A stretch of DNA of 53,084 nt, taken from contig JASEGS010000009.1 in the NCBI GenBank assembly GCA_030017995.1, positions 1 to 53,084 on the forward strand, given 5' to 3'. Both the position numbers and the translations under genes were made by a program. Of this stretch, positions 26,389-35,329 are shown in pieces. The notes below the pieces were generated by a model, which had not been told where the DNA came from, searched no databases, and saw nothing but the letters and a program-made list of their open reading frames with translations. This DNA comes from Thermodesulfovibrionales bacterium (GTDB taxonomy: Bacteria > Nitrospirota > Thermodesulfovibrionia > Thermodesulfovibrionales > Dissulfurispiraceae). Position 1 is the stretch's first letter, and every line of letters starts with the position of its first letter.

Positions 26389-27006
26389 ATGAAATTCTTT
26401 CCAAAAGAAATAGATTTCTTCGAGCTTTTAGACAGGGCAGCCTTAAATATCACAAAAGGCGGAGGGCTCCTTGTCTCTCTCATGGAAAACCTTGACAACC
26501 TCGAAACCTGTTCAAAAGAGATTTATGAGATTGAGCAGGAAGGCGATATGTTGACTCATGACATTATGAAAAAACTCAACAAGACCTTTATTACACCAAT
26601 AGACAGGGAAGACCTTTATGCCCTTGCATCAAGGCTTGATGACATCATAGACCTTATATGGGCTGCTGTAGACAGGATGACGGTATTTAAATTAAAGGAG
26701 AGCACTAAAGAGGCGGTCTCGATGTCAAAAGACCTGCTGCTGACTGTAGAGGTCATTCAGAAGGCTATAAGGAAACTAAAAGAAAAGAACTACCCTCATG
26801 TCCAGGAGTTCTGTATAGAGATAAACAGACTTGAAAACAGAATAGACAGAGACTTTAGGGATGCGCTGGGAAAGTTATTTGATGAGATAAAAGATCCCAT
26901 CCTCATAATAAAATGGAAAGAGATATATGAGCATCTTGAAGATGCCTCCGACAGATGTGAGGATGTTGCCAATACTCTTGAAGCCATAGTCCTTAAACAT
27001 GCATGA
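26389..27006 (+). CDS. DUF47 family protein (PhoU-like, Pit accessory)
   Basis: This 205-residue, almost all-helical protein belongs to the DUF47/PhoU-related family that is usually encoded next to Pit transporters. Characteristic stretches are EIYEIEQEGDMLTHDIMKKLNKTFITPIDREDLYALASRLDDIIDLIW, quoted here only by its short pieces EQEGDMLTHDI and TPIDREDLYALA, and the C-terminal YEHLEDASDRCEDVANTLE. It probably regulates or assists Pit, as inferred from context. The downstream pit start overlaps its stop by eight bases, so translation is coupled. The ATG follows TTGACA-driven transcription, with no strong ribosome site visible. Confidence 0.9.
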   Translation: MKFFPKEIDFFELLDRAALNITKGGGLLVSLMENLDNLETCSKEIYEIEQEGDMLTHDIMKKLNKTFITPIDREDLYALASRLDDIIDLIWAAVDRMTVFKLKESTKEAVSMSKDLLLTVEVIQKAIRKLKEKNYPHVQEFCIEINRLENRIDRDFRDALGKLFDEIKDPILIIKWKEIYEHLEDASDRCEDVANTLEAIVLKHA

Positions 27007-27991
27007 ATCATATTTTTTACTCGTCTGTGTAATAGCCCTTGCCATAATATTTGATTTCATCAACGGATTCCACGATACAGCCAATGCCATAGCCACATCT
27101 GTATCAACAAGGGTTTTGTCTCCCAAAGTAGCGGTTATAATGGCAGCAGTTCTTAATTTTGCCGGTGCGCTTGCAGGCACAGCAGTTGCAAAAACAGTGG
27201 GAGCCGGTCTTGTAGATGCTGCAAGCGTTACCCAAATTACGGTCATGTCAGCATTGCTTTCAGCCATTATCTGGGACCTTATCACATGGTATTTCGGACT
27301 GCCTACATCATCGAGCCATGCAATACTCTCAAGCCTTGTCGGAGCTGCTATAGCCACATCCGGCACAGGAGTTCTAATCAGCAAAGGGATTTATAAGGTC
27401 TTTATCGGCTTGATTTTCTCGCCTGTTGTAGGGCTGGCGCTCGGTTTTCTGTTGATGATGATCTTGATGTGGATGTTCAAAAATGCAGCGCCGGCTTCTG
27501 TAAACAATATATTTAACAGACTTCAGGTCGTATCAGCTGCCTATATGGCATTCAGCCATGGCAATAATGACGCACAAAAGACAATGGGTATTATCACCAT
27601 GGCTCTGGTCAGTTATTACAATCTCTCTGATTTCGATGTGCCGACATGGGTTATTGCAACCTGTGCTATTGCTATGGCCCTCGGCACAGCATTAGGCGGA
27701 TGGAGGATTATAAAGACCCTCGGCGTTCGTCTTGTACAACTAAAGCCAATCCATGGCTTTGCAGCAGAGACATCAGCAGCCACCATCATAGAGCTGGCGT
27801 CAAAGATAGGTCTTCCGCTCTCTACAACCCATGTAATATCCTCAACCATTATGGGAGTTGGCGCCTCAAAAAGGCTTTCTGCAGTAAGGTGGGGAGTTGG
27901 GGGCAATATAGTCGTTGCATGGATACTGACCATTCCGGCCTGTGGGTCTCTCTCATGGCTGATCTGCAAGGCTACCTTGATGATAGTTTAA
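26999..27991 (+). CDS. pit: Low-affinity inorganic phosphate transporter (Pit family)
   Basis: Pit carries metal-phosphate driven by the proton gradient. The 330 residues hold about ten transmembrane helices and the two inverted PHO4 signatures: FDFINGFHDTANAIATSVST (about residues 20-39) and AFSHGNNDAQKTMGII (about residues 184-199). Both keep the conserved N and D residues. It overlaps DUF47 by eight bases. Together with pst, it gives the cell a high-affinity and a low-affinity uptake route from one chromosomal island. A large imperfect inverted repeat follows its stop codon. Confidence 0.95.
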   Translation: MHESYFLLVCVIALAIIFDFINGFHDTANAIATSVSTRVLSPKVAVIMAAVLNFAGALAGTAVAKTVGAGLVDAASVTQITVMSALLSAIIWDLITWYFGLPTSSSHAILSSLVGAAIATSGTGVLISKGIYKVFIGLIFSPVVGLALGFLLMMILMWMFKNAAPASVNNIFNRLQVVSAAYMAFSHGNNDAQKTMGIITMALVSYYNLSDFDVPTWVIATCAIAMALGTALGGWRIIKTLGVRLVQLKPIHGFAAETSAATIIELASKIGLPLSTTHVISSTIMGVGASKRLSAVRWGVGGNIVVAWILTIPACGSLSWLICKATLMIV

Positions 27992-28202
27992 TAGTTACCG
28001 AGATCCAGCGATAAGTATAAATCTCTTCCGTTCAAGAGCTGTGTTTTGACAGTTCTATATGCTCGTTTCGCTGCAGCCGCAAAACTCACCCTTCGGATTC
28101 AAACACTTGCAGCTGCTTTACGCTTCACTTCGCAAAGAACTGTTTCCAAAACTCAGCTATTCACTTCAGAAACCTATCCTTACCGCTGGATTTGGATAGT
28201 TA
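27991..28202. repeat. Imperfect 0.2-kb inverted repeat between pit and apbE
   Basis: The whole spacer between two convergent genes folds back on itself. Clear paired blocks are ATCCAGCG (28003-28010) with CGCTGGAT (28184-28191), and TTCAAGAGCTGTGTTTTGAC-AGTTC (28031-28055) with the matching block at 28137-28164, which carries GAACTGT, CAAAAC and AGCT. Outer ends ATAGTTA and TAACTAT also pair. The centre is less regular. It could be a degenerate miniature element or a long bidirectional terminator. No reading frame is evident in it. Confidence 0.6.
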
Positions 28203-29213
28203 CTTTTTAAGGCCAAGTTTTTTGTCTAATCCTTCTGTGAAAAAAATATTCCTGTCATTATCCATTATAATCCCTTCAAGTCCATTTTCCTTTAGGACCT
28301 CTATGCCTTTTTGCGGACCTAAAACAAATATGCCAGTGGAAAAGGCATCACTATGGACGCCTTTTTTTGCAATAACTGTTACACTTCGGCACTTATCGGC
28401 AGGGTAGCCTGTTTTCGGATTAAGTATATGGTGATAAACCTTTCCGTCCTTGACAAAAAATCTTTTGTAATCACCTGATGTTGATATTGCTGAATCCGTA
28501 AGGTCTACACTGGCTGTAATTTCGTCTTTTCCGCCAATGTCTTCCTGTCTCGGATTCTGTATGCCAACCTTCCATGGCTTGCTGTCAGGTCTTATGCCGA
28601 ATGTCTTTATATCTCCGCCGACAGCTACGATGCCTGAATTTATACCGCGTTTTTTTATAACCTCTGCTGCCTTGTCAGCAGCGTATCCCTTGATAATCCC
28701 GCCCGGATTTATCTGCATTCCTTTTTTTCTCAAAAATACTGTCCTGCTATTTTTATTAAGGACAATATTTTTATAGCCCACCAATCGTACCCTTTCTGAA
28801 AGGCTTTTTTCATCTGGTATTATCTGTTTATCAATATCCCATAGGTCAATTATCACCCCTGCTGTTATATCAAAGGCGCCCTCTGTATTTTCACTCACAT
28901 ACACAGCTTCTTCGAGAAGTTCAAAGGTCTCGTTTGAAACAACCACCGGCATGATACCGGCATTGCGGTTTATCAATGTTATCTCGCTATCCTTTGAGTA
29001 ATAGTTCAGGAGTTTCTCAAGCCTGCCAAGTTCTGCAAACGCATCATCTATTGCCCTTTTTGCCTTGTCCTCTGAATTGGAAGACACTGTAATCGAGACG
29101 ATCGTATACATGGCAGATCTGGTTTCCTTGTAGAGCTTGTCCTTAGCAGGACTACAAGCCGCCATTATCAAGAACAATATGATAAAAAATATCTTATGCA
29201 TGTTCATTTCCAT
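28200..29213 (-). CDS. apbE: FAD:protein FMN transferase, lipoprotein
   Basis: ApbE attaches FMN through a phosphoester bond to threonine of exported flavoproteins such as Nqr, Rnf or NosR-type subunits. The 337 residues begin with a lipoprotein signal, with the lipobox ending LIMAAC (C20). Family motifs are the N-terminal SAMYTIVSITV, the GGIIKGYAADKAAEV FAD-binding region, GGDIKTFG, and the metal-site SDAFSTGIFVLG near the C-terminus. No obvious target flavoprotein lies in the window. The start could also be the fifth residue (M5). The gene is convergent with pit and divergent from kdsA. Confidence 0.92.
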   Translation of the reverse strand: MEMNMHKIFFIILFLIMAACSPAKDKLYKETRSAMYTIVSITVSSNSEDKAKRAIDDAFAELGRLEKLLNYYSKDSEITLINRNAGIMPVVVSNETFELLEEAVYVSENTEGAFDITAGVIIDLWDIDKQIIPDEKSLSERVRLVGYKNIVLNKNSRTVFLRKKGMQINPGGIIKGYAADKAAEVIKKRGINSGIVAVGGDIKTFGIRPDSKPWKVGIQNPRQEDIGGKDEITASVDLTDSAISTSGDYKRFFVKDGKVYHHILNPKTGYPADKCRSVTVIAKKGVHSDAFSTGIFVLGPQKGIEVLKENGLEGIIMDNDRNIFFTEGLDKKLGLKK

Positions 29214-29288
29214 GTTCTATTGTTATTTATATCTAAGCATACCAGAAAGTTCTATTATGGTAAAGACGCAATTCTAAAACAATAAAAG

Positions 29289-29297
29289 TGGTATAAT
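29289..29297 (+). promoter_or_regulatory. Extended -10 promoter of the kds operon
   Basis: TGGTATAAT is a perfect extended -10 element (TGN-TATAAT) about 41 bases before kdsA. The -35 region is poor, as is tolerated by extended -10 promoters. The same nine bases recur at 41282-41290 before the glycosyltransferase cluster. Confidence 0.6.
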
Positions 29298-29338
29298 AGA
29301 CATAATATTTTTCAGGAAACGGCATAAAAAATAAACCC

Positions 29339-30151
29339 ATGTCGGTGAAAATCAATAATATATGCATTGGGGACAGCAATCCGCTTTTAATCATAGCAGG
29401 CCCGTGTGTGATTGAAAATGAGGATATTACTCTTTATACAGCGCAAAGGTTAAAAGAAATATGTGATATCTTTGGGCTGCCATTGATATTTAAAAGCTCC
29501 TATGACAAGGCAAATCGCACGTCTGTGGGCTCATACAGGGGGCCTGGTATTGCTAAGGGGTTGACAATACTTTCAGATGTAAGAGCCAGATTTAATATTC
29601 CTGTCATATCCGATGTCCATTCAGTTGAAGAAGCAAGACTTGCATCAGGTGTGCTTGATGTGCTTCAAATTCCTGCATTCTTATGCAGACAGACAGACCT
29701 CATCCTCGCATCATCAAATACTGGGAAACCTGTAAACATAAAAAAGGGGCAGTTCCTGTCGCCATGGGATGTGAAGAATATCATTGAAAAATTTACATCT
29801 ACAGGCAATCAGAACCTGATGATTACTGAGAGGGGGACATCCTTCGGTTATAACAACCTCGTTGTTGATTTCAGGGCTTTTCCCATTATTCGCTCATTCG
29901 GTTATCCTGTGATATTTGATGCAACTCACAGTCTTCAGCTTCCAGGAGGGCGGGGAAGCTCATCAGGAGGACAGAGAGAATTTGTAGAGCCTCTTGCAAG
30001 GGCAGCAGCAGCAGTTGGTGTTGACGGGCTTTTCTTCGAGGTTCATCCCGATCCTGATAAGGCATTATGCGACGGCCCGAATATGATAAGGCTGGATGAG
30101 TTTTCCTCAATATTAAAAACCATCAAAGCTATACACGAGTTGTCAAGATGA
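29339..30151 (+). CDS. kdsA: 3-deoxy-8-phosphooctulonate synthase (Kdo-8-P synthase)
   Basis: KdsA condenses arabinose 5-phosphate with phosphoenolpyruvate to make Kdo-8-phosphate for LPS. The 270 residues show the family pattern IAGPCVIENEDITLYTAQ, FKSSYDKANRTS, VDFRAFPIIRSFG, FDATHSLQLPGG and FEVHPDPDKALCDGPN. The conserved cysteine in AGPCV suggests the metal-dependent class, in which this Cys is a ligand with the histidine, glutamate and aspartate of the later motifs. It is first in an operon with kdsD and kdsC and overlaps kdsD by four bases (ATGA). Confidence 0.96.
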   Translation: MSVKINNICIGDSNPLLIIAGPCVIENEDITLYTAQRLKEICDIFGLPLIFKSSYDKANRTSVGSYRGPGIAKGLTILSDVRARFNIPVISDVHSVEEARLASGVLDVLQIPAFLCRQTDLILASSNTGKPVNIKKGQFLSPWDVKNIIEKFTSTGNQNLMITERGTSFGYNNLVVDFRAFPIIRSFGYPVIFDATHSLQLPGGRGSSSGGQREFVEPLARAAAAVGVDGLFFEVHPDPDKALCDGPNMIRLDEFSSILKTIKAIHELSR

Positions 30152-31125
30152 AAAACACAGAAAGCATCCTCAGCATAGCTAAAAAGGTCTTGAGAACAGA
30201 GGCAGAAGCTGTTGCAGCCCTCATAGAAAAATTGAACAATGATTTTGAAAAGGCTGTCGAAATTATCTTTAACAGTAAGGGTAGGGTAGTTGTAACAGGC
30301 ATGGGCAAATCCGGGCTTGTGGGGAAGAAGATCGCTGCAACACTTGCTTCAACAGGCACACCTGCTTTTTTTCTGCATCCGGCAGAGGCGAGCCACGGCG
30401 ATCTGGGAATGGTGACATCCAATGATGTGATAATCGCTATTTCAAACAGCGGCGAGACCGAGGAGCTTGTAGGACTGATACCGTTTTTAAAGAGATTTGA
30501 TGTTCATTTAATCTCCATGACAGGAAATCCTGACTCAACGCTATCAAAAGCAGCGGATGTAATGCTCGATATATCAATAAAAGAAGAGGCGTGTCCGTTA
30601 GGGGTTGTTCCCACGGCATCAACAACTGCGACAATGGCAATGGGCGACGCTCTTGCGGTTGCTCTTTTGACCAAAAGAGGATTCAAAGAAGAGGACTTTG
30701 CATCGTTTCATCCCGGCGGAAGTCTTGGCAAAAAACTATTCATTAAGGTCGAAGACCTTATGCATACAGGAGACGCCCTGCCTATAATCTATCAGAACAC
30801 CTCAATGTCAAAGGCTGTTATGGAAATATCCTGCAAAAGACTCGGCACTGCAGTCGTTGTCGGAGACAACAAGGAGTTGCTCGGCATTATCACTGACGGA
30901 GACCTTAGAAGAGGCATAGAAAAATGGGGCAAAACGCTTTTTGACATGAAGGCTTCAGAGGTCATGACAAAAAATCCAAGAACTATATCAAAAGATGAGC
31001 TTGCGGTAAAGGCATTGGCTATAATGGAAAAACATTCGATAACATCTCTCGCAGTGCCTGATGATGACGGAAGAGTGAAAGGCATCATACACCTGCATGA
31101 CATATTGAGGCAGGGGATAGTCTGA
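30148..31125 (+). CDS. kdsD: Arabinose 5-phosphate isomerase
   Basis: KdsD converts ribulose 5-phosphate to arabinose 5-phosphate, the KdsA substrate. The 325 residues consist of an SIS sugar-isomerase domain (VVTGMGKSGLVGKKIAATLA, FFLHPAEASHGDLGM, SNSGETEELVGLIP) and two CBS domains (about residues 205-325). The last stretch GIIHLHDILRQGIV is typical of KpsF/GutQ/KdsD. The active-site histidine in ASHGD and the SNSGET loop are intact. It lies between kdsA and kdsC with overlap and a two-base gap, so the three steps to Kdo are linked in one transcript. Confidence 0.95.
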   Translation: MKNTESILSIAKKVLRTEAEAVAALIEKLNNDFEKAVEIIFNSKGRVVVTGMGKSGLVGKKIAATLASTGTPAFFLHPAEASHGDLGMVTSNDVIIAISNSGETEELVGLIPFLKRFDVHLISMTGNPDSTLSKAADVMLDISIKEEACPLGVVPTASTTATMAMGDALAVALLTKRGFKEEDFASFHPGGSLGKKLFIKVEDLMHTGDALPIIYQNTSMSKAVMEISCKRLGTAVVVGDNKELLGIITDGDLRRGIEKWGKTLFDMKASEVMTKNPRTISKDELAVKALAIMEKHSITSLAVPDDDGRVKGIIHLHDILRQGIV

Positions 31126-31127
31126 AA

Positions 31128-31667
31128 ATGAAAAAAACAAAGAAACAGATAGCTGAAATCGCCAAAAACATAAAGCTCCTCGTCCTCGATGTGGACGGTG
31201 TGTTAACTGACGGAAGCATAATCCTCGACAACGAAGGCAACGAGGTCAAGGCCTTTCATGTAAGGGATGGACACGGAATCAAGATGCTCGCAAAGGCAGG
31301 AATAGAGGTGGCGATCATTACAGGAAGGCATTCAAAGGTTGTCGAGAGAAGGGCGCATGAACTTGGAATTACAGAGGTCTATCAGAGATGCCATATAAAA
31401 TCTGTAGCCTATGAACATCTTATGGAGAAGCTGGGTATTTCCGACAGAGAGGTAGCATACATAGGAGACGATATAGTTGACATTCCGATTTTTAAAAGGG
31501 TTGGGCTTTCCGCAGCAGTTGCGGACGCCACAGAAGAGACAAAGGCAGAGGCAATGCTCGTTACAAAAAACCGTGGAGGAAGAGGCGCAGCAAGAGAGGT
31601 GTGCGAGCTTATATTGAAGTCAAACGGAAAGTGGAAAGAGATAATGGATGATTACAATAAGATTTAA
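31128..31667 (+). CDS. kdsC: Kdo-8-phosphate phosphatase (HAD family)
   Basis: KdsC removes phosphate from Kdo-8-P to give free Kdo. The 179-residue protein is a tetrameric-type C0 HAD phosphatase. HAD motif I is LLVLDVDGVLTDG (nucleophile D in DVDGV), motif II is the T in AIITGR, and motif IV is YIGDDIVDIPIF. The HVRDGHGIKML stretch is specific for KdsC and YrbI. It follows kdsD by two bases and overlaps pgsA by 20. A remaining step, KdsB activation of Kdo, is not in the window. Confidence 0.95.
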   Translation: MKKTKKQIAEIAKNIKLLVLDVDGVLTDGSIILDNEGNEVKAFHVRDGHGIKMLAKAGIEVAIITGRHSKVVERRAHELGITEVYQRCHIKSVAYEHLMEKLGISDREVAYIGDDIVDIPIFKRVGLSAAVADATEETKAEAMLVTKNRGGRGAAREVCELILKSNGKWKEIMDDYNKI

Positions 31668-32184
31668 TATCCCCACAATCCTTACATTCAGCAGGATAAT
31701 ACTCATACCGTTCTTTATACTCATAACACCCCAGAATCCTTTTCTGGGCATAGGCATTTTTTTAATTGCAGCTGCCACTGATTCCCTTGATGGCTACTTA
31801 GCAAGAAAATCAGGACAGATAACAAAATTCGGAATAATCCTCGATCCTATAGCAGACAAGTTTCTCGTTATCTCGGCGCTCATTTTGCTCGTTGATATGG
31901 TTAGGCTTTCTGCATGGGTAGCAATAGTAATTATAGTGAGGGAGTTCGTTGTCACCGCGCTGAGGGTTGTTGCTCTCTCAAAAGACGTGGTAATTCCTGC
32001 GGAGACAGGAGGAAAGGTCAAGACCGTGGCTCAGATGACCTCGATTGTCTTGCTCTTTTTGCCCGGCGGAATTTTGGATATAGTTTTTTATGATATCGGT
32101 CTTGTGCTTATGTACATTGCGCTTGTGCTTGCTGTTGTGTCCGGGGTGAAATATACTATCTCTTTCTGGAAACAGGTTCAGTGA
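31648..32184 (+). CDS. pgsA: CDP-diacylglycerol-glycerol-3-phosphate 3-phosphatidyltransferase
   Basis: PgsA makes phosphatidylglycerol-phosphate from CDP-diacylglycerol and glycerol 3-phosphate. The 178-residue membrane protein has the CDP-alcohol phosphatidyltransferase motif D-G-x2-A-R-x8-G-x3-D-x3-D, seen in SLDGYLARKSGQITKFG and ILDPIADK (about residues 46-70). The start overlaps kdsC by 20 bases, with a GGAAAGAGAT ribosome site just upstream. It overlaps plsY by four bases. Phosphatidylglycerol is the Lgt substrate, so it also feeds lipoprotein formation. Confidence 0.93.
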   Translation: MITIRFNIPTILTFSRIILIPFFILITPQNPFLGIGIFLIAAATDSLDGYLARKSGQITKFGIILDPIADKFLVISALILLVDMVRLSAWVAIVIIVREFVVTALRVVALSKDVVIPAETGGKVKTVAQMTSIVLLFLPGGILDIVFYDIGLVLMYIALVLAVVSGVKYTISFWKQVQ

Positions 32185-32819
32185 CAATCGCATTAATCAT
32201 AGCTTCATTTATTCTCGGCTCTATCCCTACGGGCTTACTGATTGCAAAGGCCAAGGGAGTAGATTTAAGAAAAGTGGGAAGCGGCAACATCGGCGCCACA
32301 AATGTGATGAGGGCGGTTGGCAAAGAGGCTGCATTATTCACACTGATTGGAGATATTGCGAAGGGCGCGATTCCTGTCGCGATAGGAAAGGCACTTTTCC
32401 ATTTTGGATTTGAGATTTCAGATTTAGGATTTTTGCAATCAGCAATCAACAATCAACAATCAGCAATTGAGGGTATTCTCGGTGTATCTGCCATCTTGGG
32501 ACATAATTTCTCTGTATTCATGAAATTCAGAGGGGGCAAAGGCGTTGCCACAAGTATCGGTGTCCTGCTTATTTTCTCCCCTTATGCCGGACTTTTTACA
32601 ATCACCCTCTGGCTTTTGACTGCAAAATGGACTCGATATTCATCTTTAAGCGCAATAGTTGCATTCGGCCTTCTGCCATTAACAATGTATATGCTTGACT
32701 ACTCACGAGAGAAAATGACAACAGCAGTTGTCATAGCTGTGCTGCTCCTTATAAGACATACGGCTAATATCAAAAGGCTAATACAAGGCACTGAGAGCAA
32801 GATAGGGCAGAAGGCATGA
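32181..32819 (+). CDS. plsY: Glycerol-3-phosphate acyltransferase PlsY, with a repeat-derived insert
   Basis: PlsY transfers an acyl group from acyl-phosphate to glycerol 3-phosphate, the first step of phosphatidic acid synthesis in many bacteria. The 212 residues start at GTG 32181. Motifs are [31 protein letters not shown], and [19 protein letters not shown]. Between the second and third lies about 20 extra residues ([21 protein letters not shown]) that come from a 70-base 7-mer repeat array (32401-32470). They sit at a loop between membrane segments. The gene overlaps pgsA and queC by four bases each. Confidence 0.94.
   Translation: MTIALIIASFILGSIPTGLLIAKAKGVDLRKVGSGNIGATNVMRAVGKEAALFTLIGDIAKGAIPVAIGKALFHFGFEISDLGFLQSAINNQQSAIEGILGVSAILGHNFSVFMKFRGGKGVATSIGVLLIFSPYAGLFTITLWLLTAKWTRYSSLSAIVAFGLLPLTMYMLDYSREKMTTAVVIAVLLLIRHTANIKRLIQGTESKIGQKA
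32401..32470. repeat. 7-mer tandem repeat inside plsY
   Basis: Ten contiguous 7-mers run ATTTTGG, ATTTGAG, ATTTCAG, ATTTAGG, ATTTTTG, CAATCAG, CAATCAA, CAATCAA, CAATCAG, CAATTGA. The array has two halves with different words, ATTTnnG-like and CAATCAR. It encodes an in-frame insert in a PlsY loop. This is the longest and most regular array seen. Confidence 0.85.
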
Positions 32820-33550
32820 AAGCAGTCGTCCTTCTCAGCGGCGGGATTGACTCTTCAACAACCGCTGCTATTGCGAAAGCGGAAGGTTATGAGATTTATG
32901 CCTTGAGCTTTGATTATAGCCAGCGCCATAAGATAGAGCTTGAGTCTGCAAAAAAAGTGGCTGAGAACCTTGGCGTAAAAAAACACCTCATAATAAAATT
33001 CGATCTGAGAGAAATCGGCGGCTCTGCGCTGACATCAGATATTGAAGTGCCAAAGGGCAGAAGACAGAGCAGCAGAGCAGCAGAGCAGCAGGCAGAAGTT
33101 GGAGAATCTGAAATCTGCAATCTGAAATCTGCAATTCCGGTGACTTACGTCCCTGCGCGAAACACCATCTTCCTGTCATTTGCGCTTTCATGGGCAGAGA
33201 CGCTCGAAGCGCCGGACATCTTCATAGGCACAAATGCCGTTGACTACAGCGGATATCCAGACTGCCGTCCTGAATATCTCAGGGCATTTGAAGACATGGC
33301 AAATCTTGCGACAAAGATATCAGTTGAAGGAAAAATAAAATTCAAAATAAACGCACCTCTTTTGTATATGACAAAGGCGGAGATCATTAAAAAGGGCGCT
33401 GATTTAGGATTCGACTACTCTCTCACATGGAGTTGTTACGATCCGCAGAAAGACCAAAAGCCCTGTAGCAAATGCGACAGCTGCCTCTTCAGGGCAAAGG
33501 GTTTTGAAGAAGCTCAAATAAAAGATCCTCTGTTAAACAAAGCGGACTAA
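32816..33550 (+). CDS. queC: 7-cyano-7-deazaguanine synthase, with a repeat-derived insert
   Basis: QueC makes preQ0 from carboxy-deazaguanine, ATP and ammonia in the queuosine pathway. The 244 residues begin with the PP-loop [15 protein letters not shown]. The zinc site is the C-terminal [36 protein letters not shown] and [16 protein letters not shown] are family hallmarks. About 30 extra polar residues ([17 protein letters not shown] and then [11 protein letters not shown], about 81-109) come from adjoining 8-mer and 7-mer repeats. It ends the kds operon and overlaps the convergent NtrC-type gene by four bases. No other queuosine gene is seen. Confidence 0.94.
   Translation: MKAVVLLSGGIDSSTTAAIAKAEGYEIYALSFDYSQRHKIELESAKKVAENLGVKKHLIIKFDLREIGGSALTSDIEVPKGRRQSSRAAEQQAEVGESEICNLKSAIPVTYVPARNTIFLSFALSWAETLEAPDIFIGTNAVDYSGYPDCRPEYLRAFEDMANLATKISVEGKIKFKINAPLLYMTKAEIIKKGADLGFDYSLTWSCYDPQKDQKPCSKCDSCLFRAKGFEEAQIKDPLLNKAD
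33065..33096. repeat. 8-mer tandem repeat inside queC
   Basis: CAGAGCAG is repeated exactly three times (33065-33088) and followed by a degenerate unit. It encodes the [10 protein letters not shown] stretch in frame. A 7-mer array follows nine bases later. Confidence 0.75.
33105..33139. repeat. 7-mer tandem repeat inside queC
   Basis: AATCTGA, AATCTGC, AATCTGA, AATCTGC and a degenerate AATTCCG follow one another. The array encodes the [10 protein letters not shown] stretch just before the conserved TYVPARN. Confidence 0.78.
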
Positions 33551-34938
33551 TGCTCTTTGTTTTTTAAGACCTTGTATTTTTTTAACAAAGTATGGAAATT
33601 GGTCCTCTGCATCCCCACCTCCGCTGCTGCTTTTGTAACATTCCAGTTATTACGCTGAAGGGCTGCTGCGAGGAAATTCTTTTCTATCTCCTCCACTGAT
33701 TTAATTCTCAGGTTTCTCTTTTTTCTTTTCAATTCCTCCAGAGTCTTTGGAATATCCGCTTCGCTTTCCAGCGGGATAAGGATATGCCGCGGCCTGAGCG
33801 TTCTCTCATCACAGACTATAACAGCCCTGTGAATTACATTTTCCAGTTCTCTTGCATTGCCATGCCAGTCATATGAGATGAGATACTTCATTGCTTCTGC
33901 CGAAACATGAGGAACATCCCTGCCGATTTCCTTGCTGTATTTGTGCAAGAAGTGATATGCAAGAGCTGGTATGTCTTCTTTTCGGGTTCGAAGAGGAGGA
34001 AGCGTTATGGGGAAGATATTAAGCCTGTAATAAAGATCCTCCCTAAAAGTCCCTTCTCTGACCATTGTTGACAAGTCCTTATTCGTTGCACATATGAACC
34101 GTATATCAATCCTTATCGCTTTTTTGCTGCCGACAGGTCTGAACTCCTTTTCCTGCAGCACTCTGAGAAGCTTTGCCTGCATGCTCAGAGGGATGTTGCT
34201 TATCTCATCAAGAAAAACAGTCCCGCCGTTTGCTATTTCAAGGATGCCTTTCTCTGTGCTGATTGCGCCGGTAAATGACCCTCTGGCATGTCCGAATAAT
34301 TCTGATTCAATGAGGTTCTCCGGGATAGTGCCGCAATCAACAACTATAAACGGTTGCTCCCTTCTGGCGCTGTTGTGATGTATTGCCCTCGCAACCAATT
34401 CTTTCCCTGTTCCGCTCTCCCCTGTGATCAAAACAGTAGTGGATGTAGGCGCAACAGTGGCTATAAGTTCAAAGACCTTTTGCATTTCCCCTGATGTTCC
34501 TATAATATTTTCAATCTTAAAGGCATTTATCTCTTGTCTCAGCCTTATGTTTTCGAATACCAGCCTCTTCTTTTCAAGACACCTCTCCACTGTATTCAGG
34601 AGAACCTCTGGCGTGAACGGCTTTTCTATATAATCGTATGCGCCATATTTCAGGGCATCAACAGCCGTCTTAACACTCCCATAACCTGTAATTATTATCA
34701 CCTCAACATCCGGCCACTCTTCTTTTATCTTCTTCAAAAGAGCAACGCCGTCCATGCCAGGCATAATCAGGTCAGTAAGCACTAAATCAATGTAATTGTC
34801 CTGAAGCCTGCTTAATGCATCTTCTGCGTTTTCTGCTGCTTCGAGGATATATCCCGTGGGTGAGAGGATTTTTGAACAACTGATCTTTATGATTTCTTCA
34901 TCATCCACTATCAGTATATGAGGGTTGATACTGGTCAT
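33547..34938 (-). CDS. NtrC-family sigma-54-dependent response regulator
   Basis: This protein has 463 residues from the ATG at 34938 (AAGGAAGA upstream); an in-frame TTG nine codons earlier is less likely. The receiver domain has [16 protein letters not shown]. The AAA+ domain has Walker A GESGTGKE and Walker [10 protein letters not shown]. Its sigma-54 contact loop reads GSFTGA where GAFTGA is usual, a tolerated but less common form. A Fis-type HTH ends the protein ([19 protein letters not shown]). It activates sigma-54 promoters after phosphorylation. It is last in a seven-gene signalling operon, so its targets may lie elsewhere. No clear GG-N10-GC promoter was found in the window. Confidence 0.94.
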   Translation of the reverse strand: MTSINPHILIVDDEEIIKISCSKILSPTGYILEAAENAEDALSRLQDNYIDLVLTDLIMPGMDGVALLKKIKEEWPDVEVIIITGYGSVKTAVDALKYGAYDYIEKPFTPEVLLNTVERCLEKKRLVFENIRLRQEINAFKIENIIGTSGEMQKVFELIATVAPTSTTVLITGESGTGKELVARAIHHNSARREQPFIVVDCGTIPENLIESELFGHARGSFTGAISTEKGILEIANGGTVFLDEISNIPLSMQAKLLRVLQEKEFRPVGSKKAIRIDIRFICATNKDLSTMVREGTFREDLYYRLNIFPITLPPLRTRKEDIPALAYHFLHKYSKEIGRDVPHVSAEAMKYLISYDWHGNARELENVIHRAVIVCDERTLRPRHILIPLESEADIPKTLEELKRKKRNLRIKSVEEIEKNFLAAALQRNNWNVTKAAAEVGMQRTNFHTLLKKYKVLKNKEH

Positions 34939-34954
34939 GAGCGCAAATCTTCCT

Positions 34955-35329
34955 TTATCCTTCAAGCGTCTCGGTAACCCTCTGTATTAAGGTATCAGGG
35001 GTAAAGGGTTTCTCCAGATAATGGGCAGCGCCTGAAGATATGGACTCAACAATGTGTTCAATAGTATCGTATCCTGTCATTATTATAGCCGTTTGTTCGG
35101 GATGCTTTTTCTTCATGTTTAAAAGGATCTCAATGCCGTCTATACCGGGCATCTTGAGATCTATTAGCACAAGGTCATATTTTTCTTTTTCAAAAAGCGC
35201 AAGCCCTTCATTTCCAGAGGCTGCTGTTTCAACTTCATAGCCTTCTGGCGCAAGCGACCTTTTGCAGCTTAGCCTTACAATCTCTTCATCATCAATCACA
35301 AGAATCCTCGATTTTTTCCCCTTCTCCAT
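34955..35329 (-). CDS. Single-domain response regulator
   Basis: This 124-residue protein is a CheY-like receiver alone. It has the acidic pair in LVIDDEEIVRLS, the phospho-acceptor in YDLVLIDLKMPGIDG (about D55), the T/S switch in AIIMTGYD and the lysine in YLEKPFTPDTL. With no output domain it probably acts as a phospho-relay or binds a partner protein. It lies one base after the GHKL gene and 16 before the NtrC-type gene, whose receiver domain resembles it. The two may share the upstream kinase. Confidence 0.93.
   Translation of the reverse strand: MEKGKKSRILVIDDEEIVRLSCKRSLAPEGYEVETAASGNEGLALFEKEKYDLVLIDLKMPGIDGIEILLNMKKKHPEQTAIIMTGYDTIEHIVESISSGAAHYLEKPFTPDTLIQRVTETLEG

Noticed and set aside
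32401-32470. Possible CRISPR-like array in plsY
   Set aside because: Units are only 7 bases with no spacers, and they lie inside a conserved gene.
33535-33562. Terminator at the queC/NtrC convergence
   Set aside because: AAACAAAG/CTTTGTTT forms only a weak AT-rich stem with a 12-base loop, so support is too thin for a feature.
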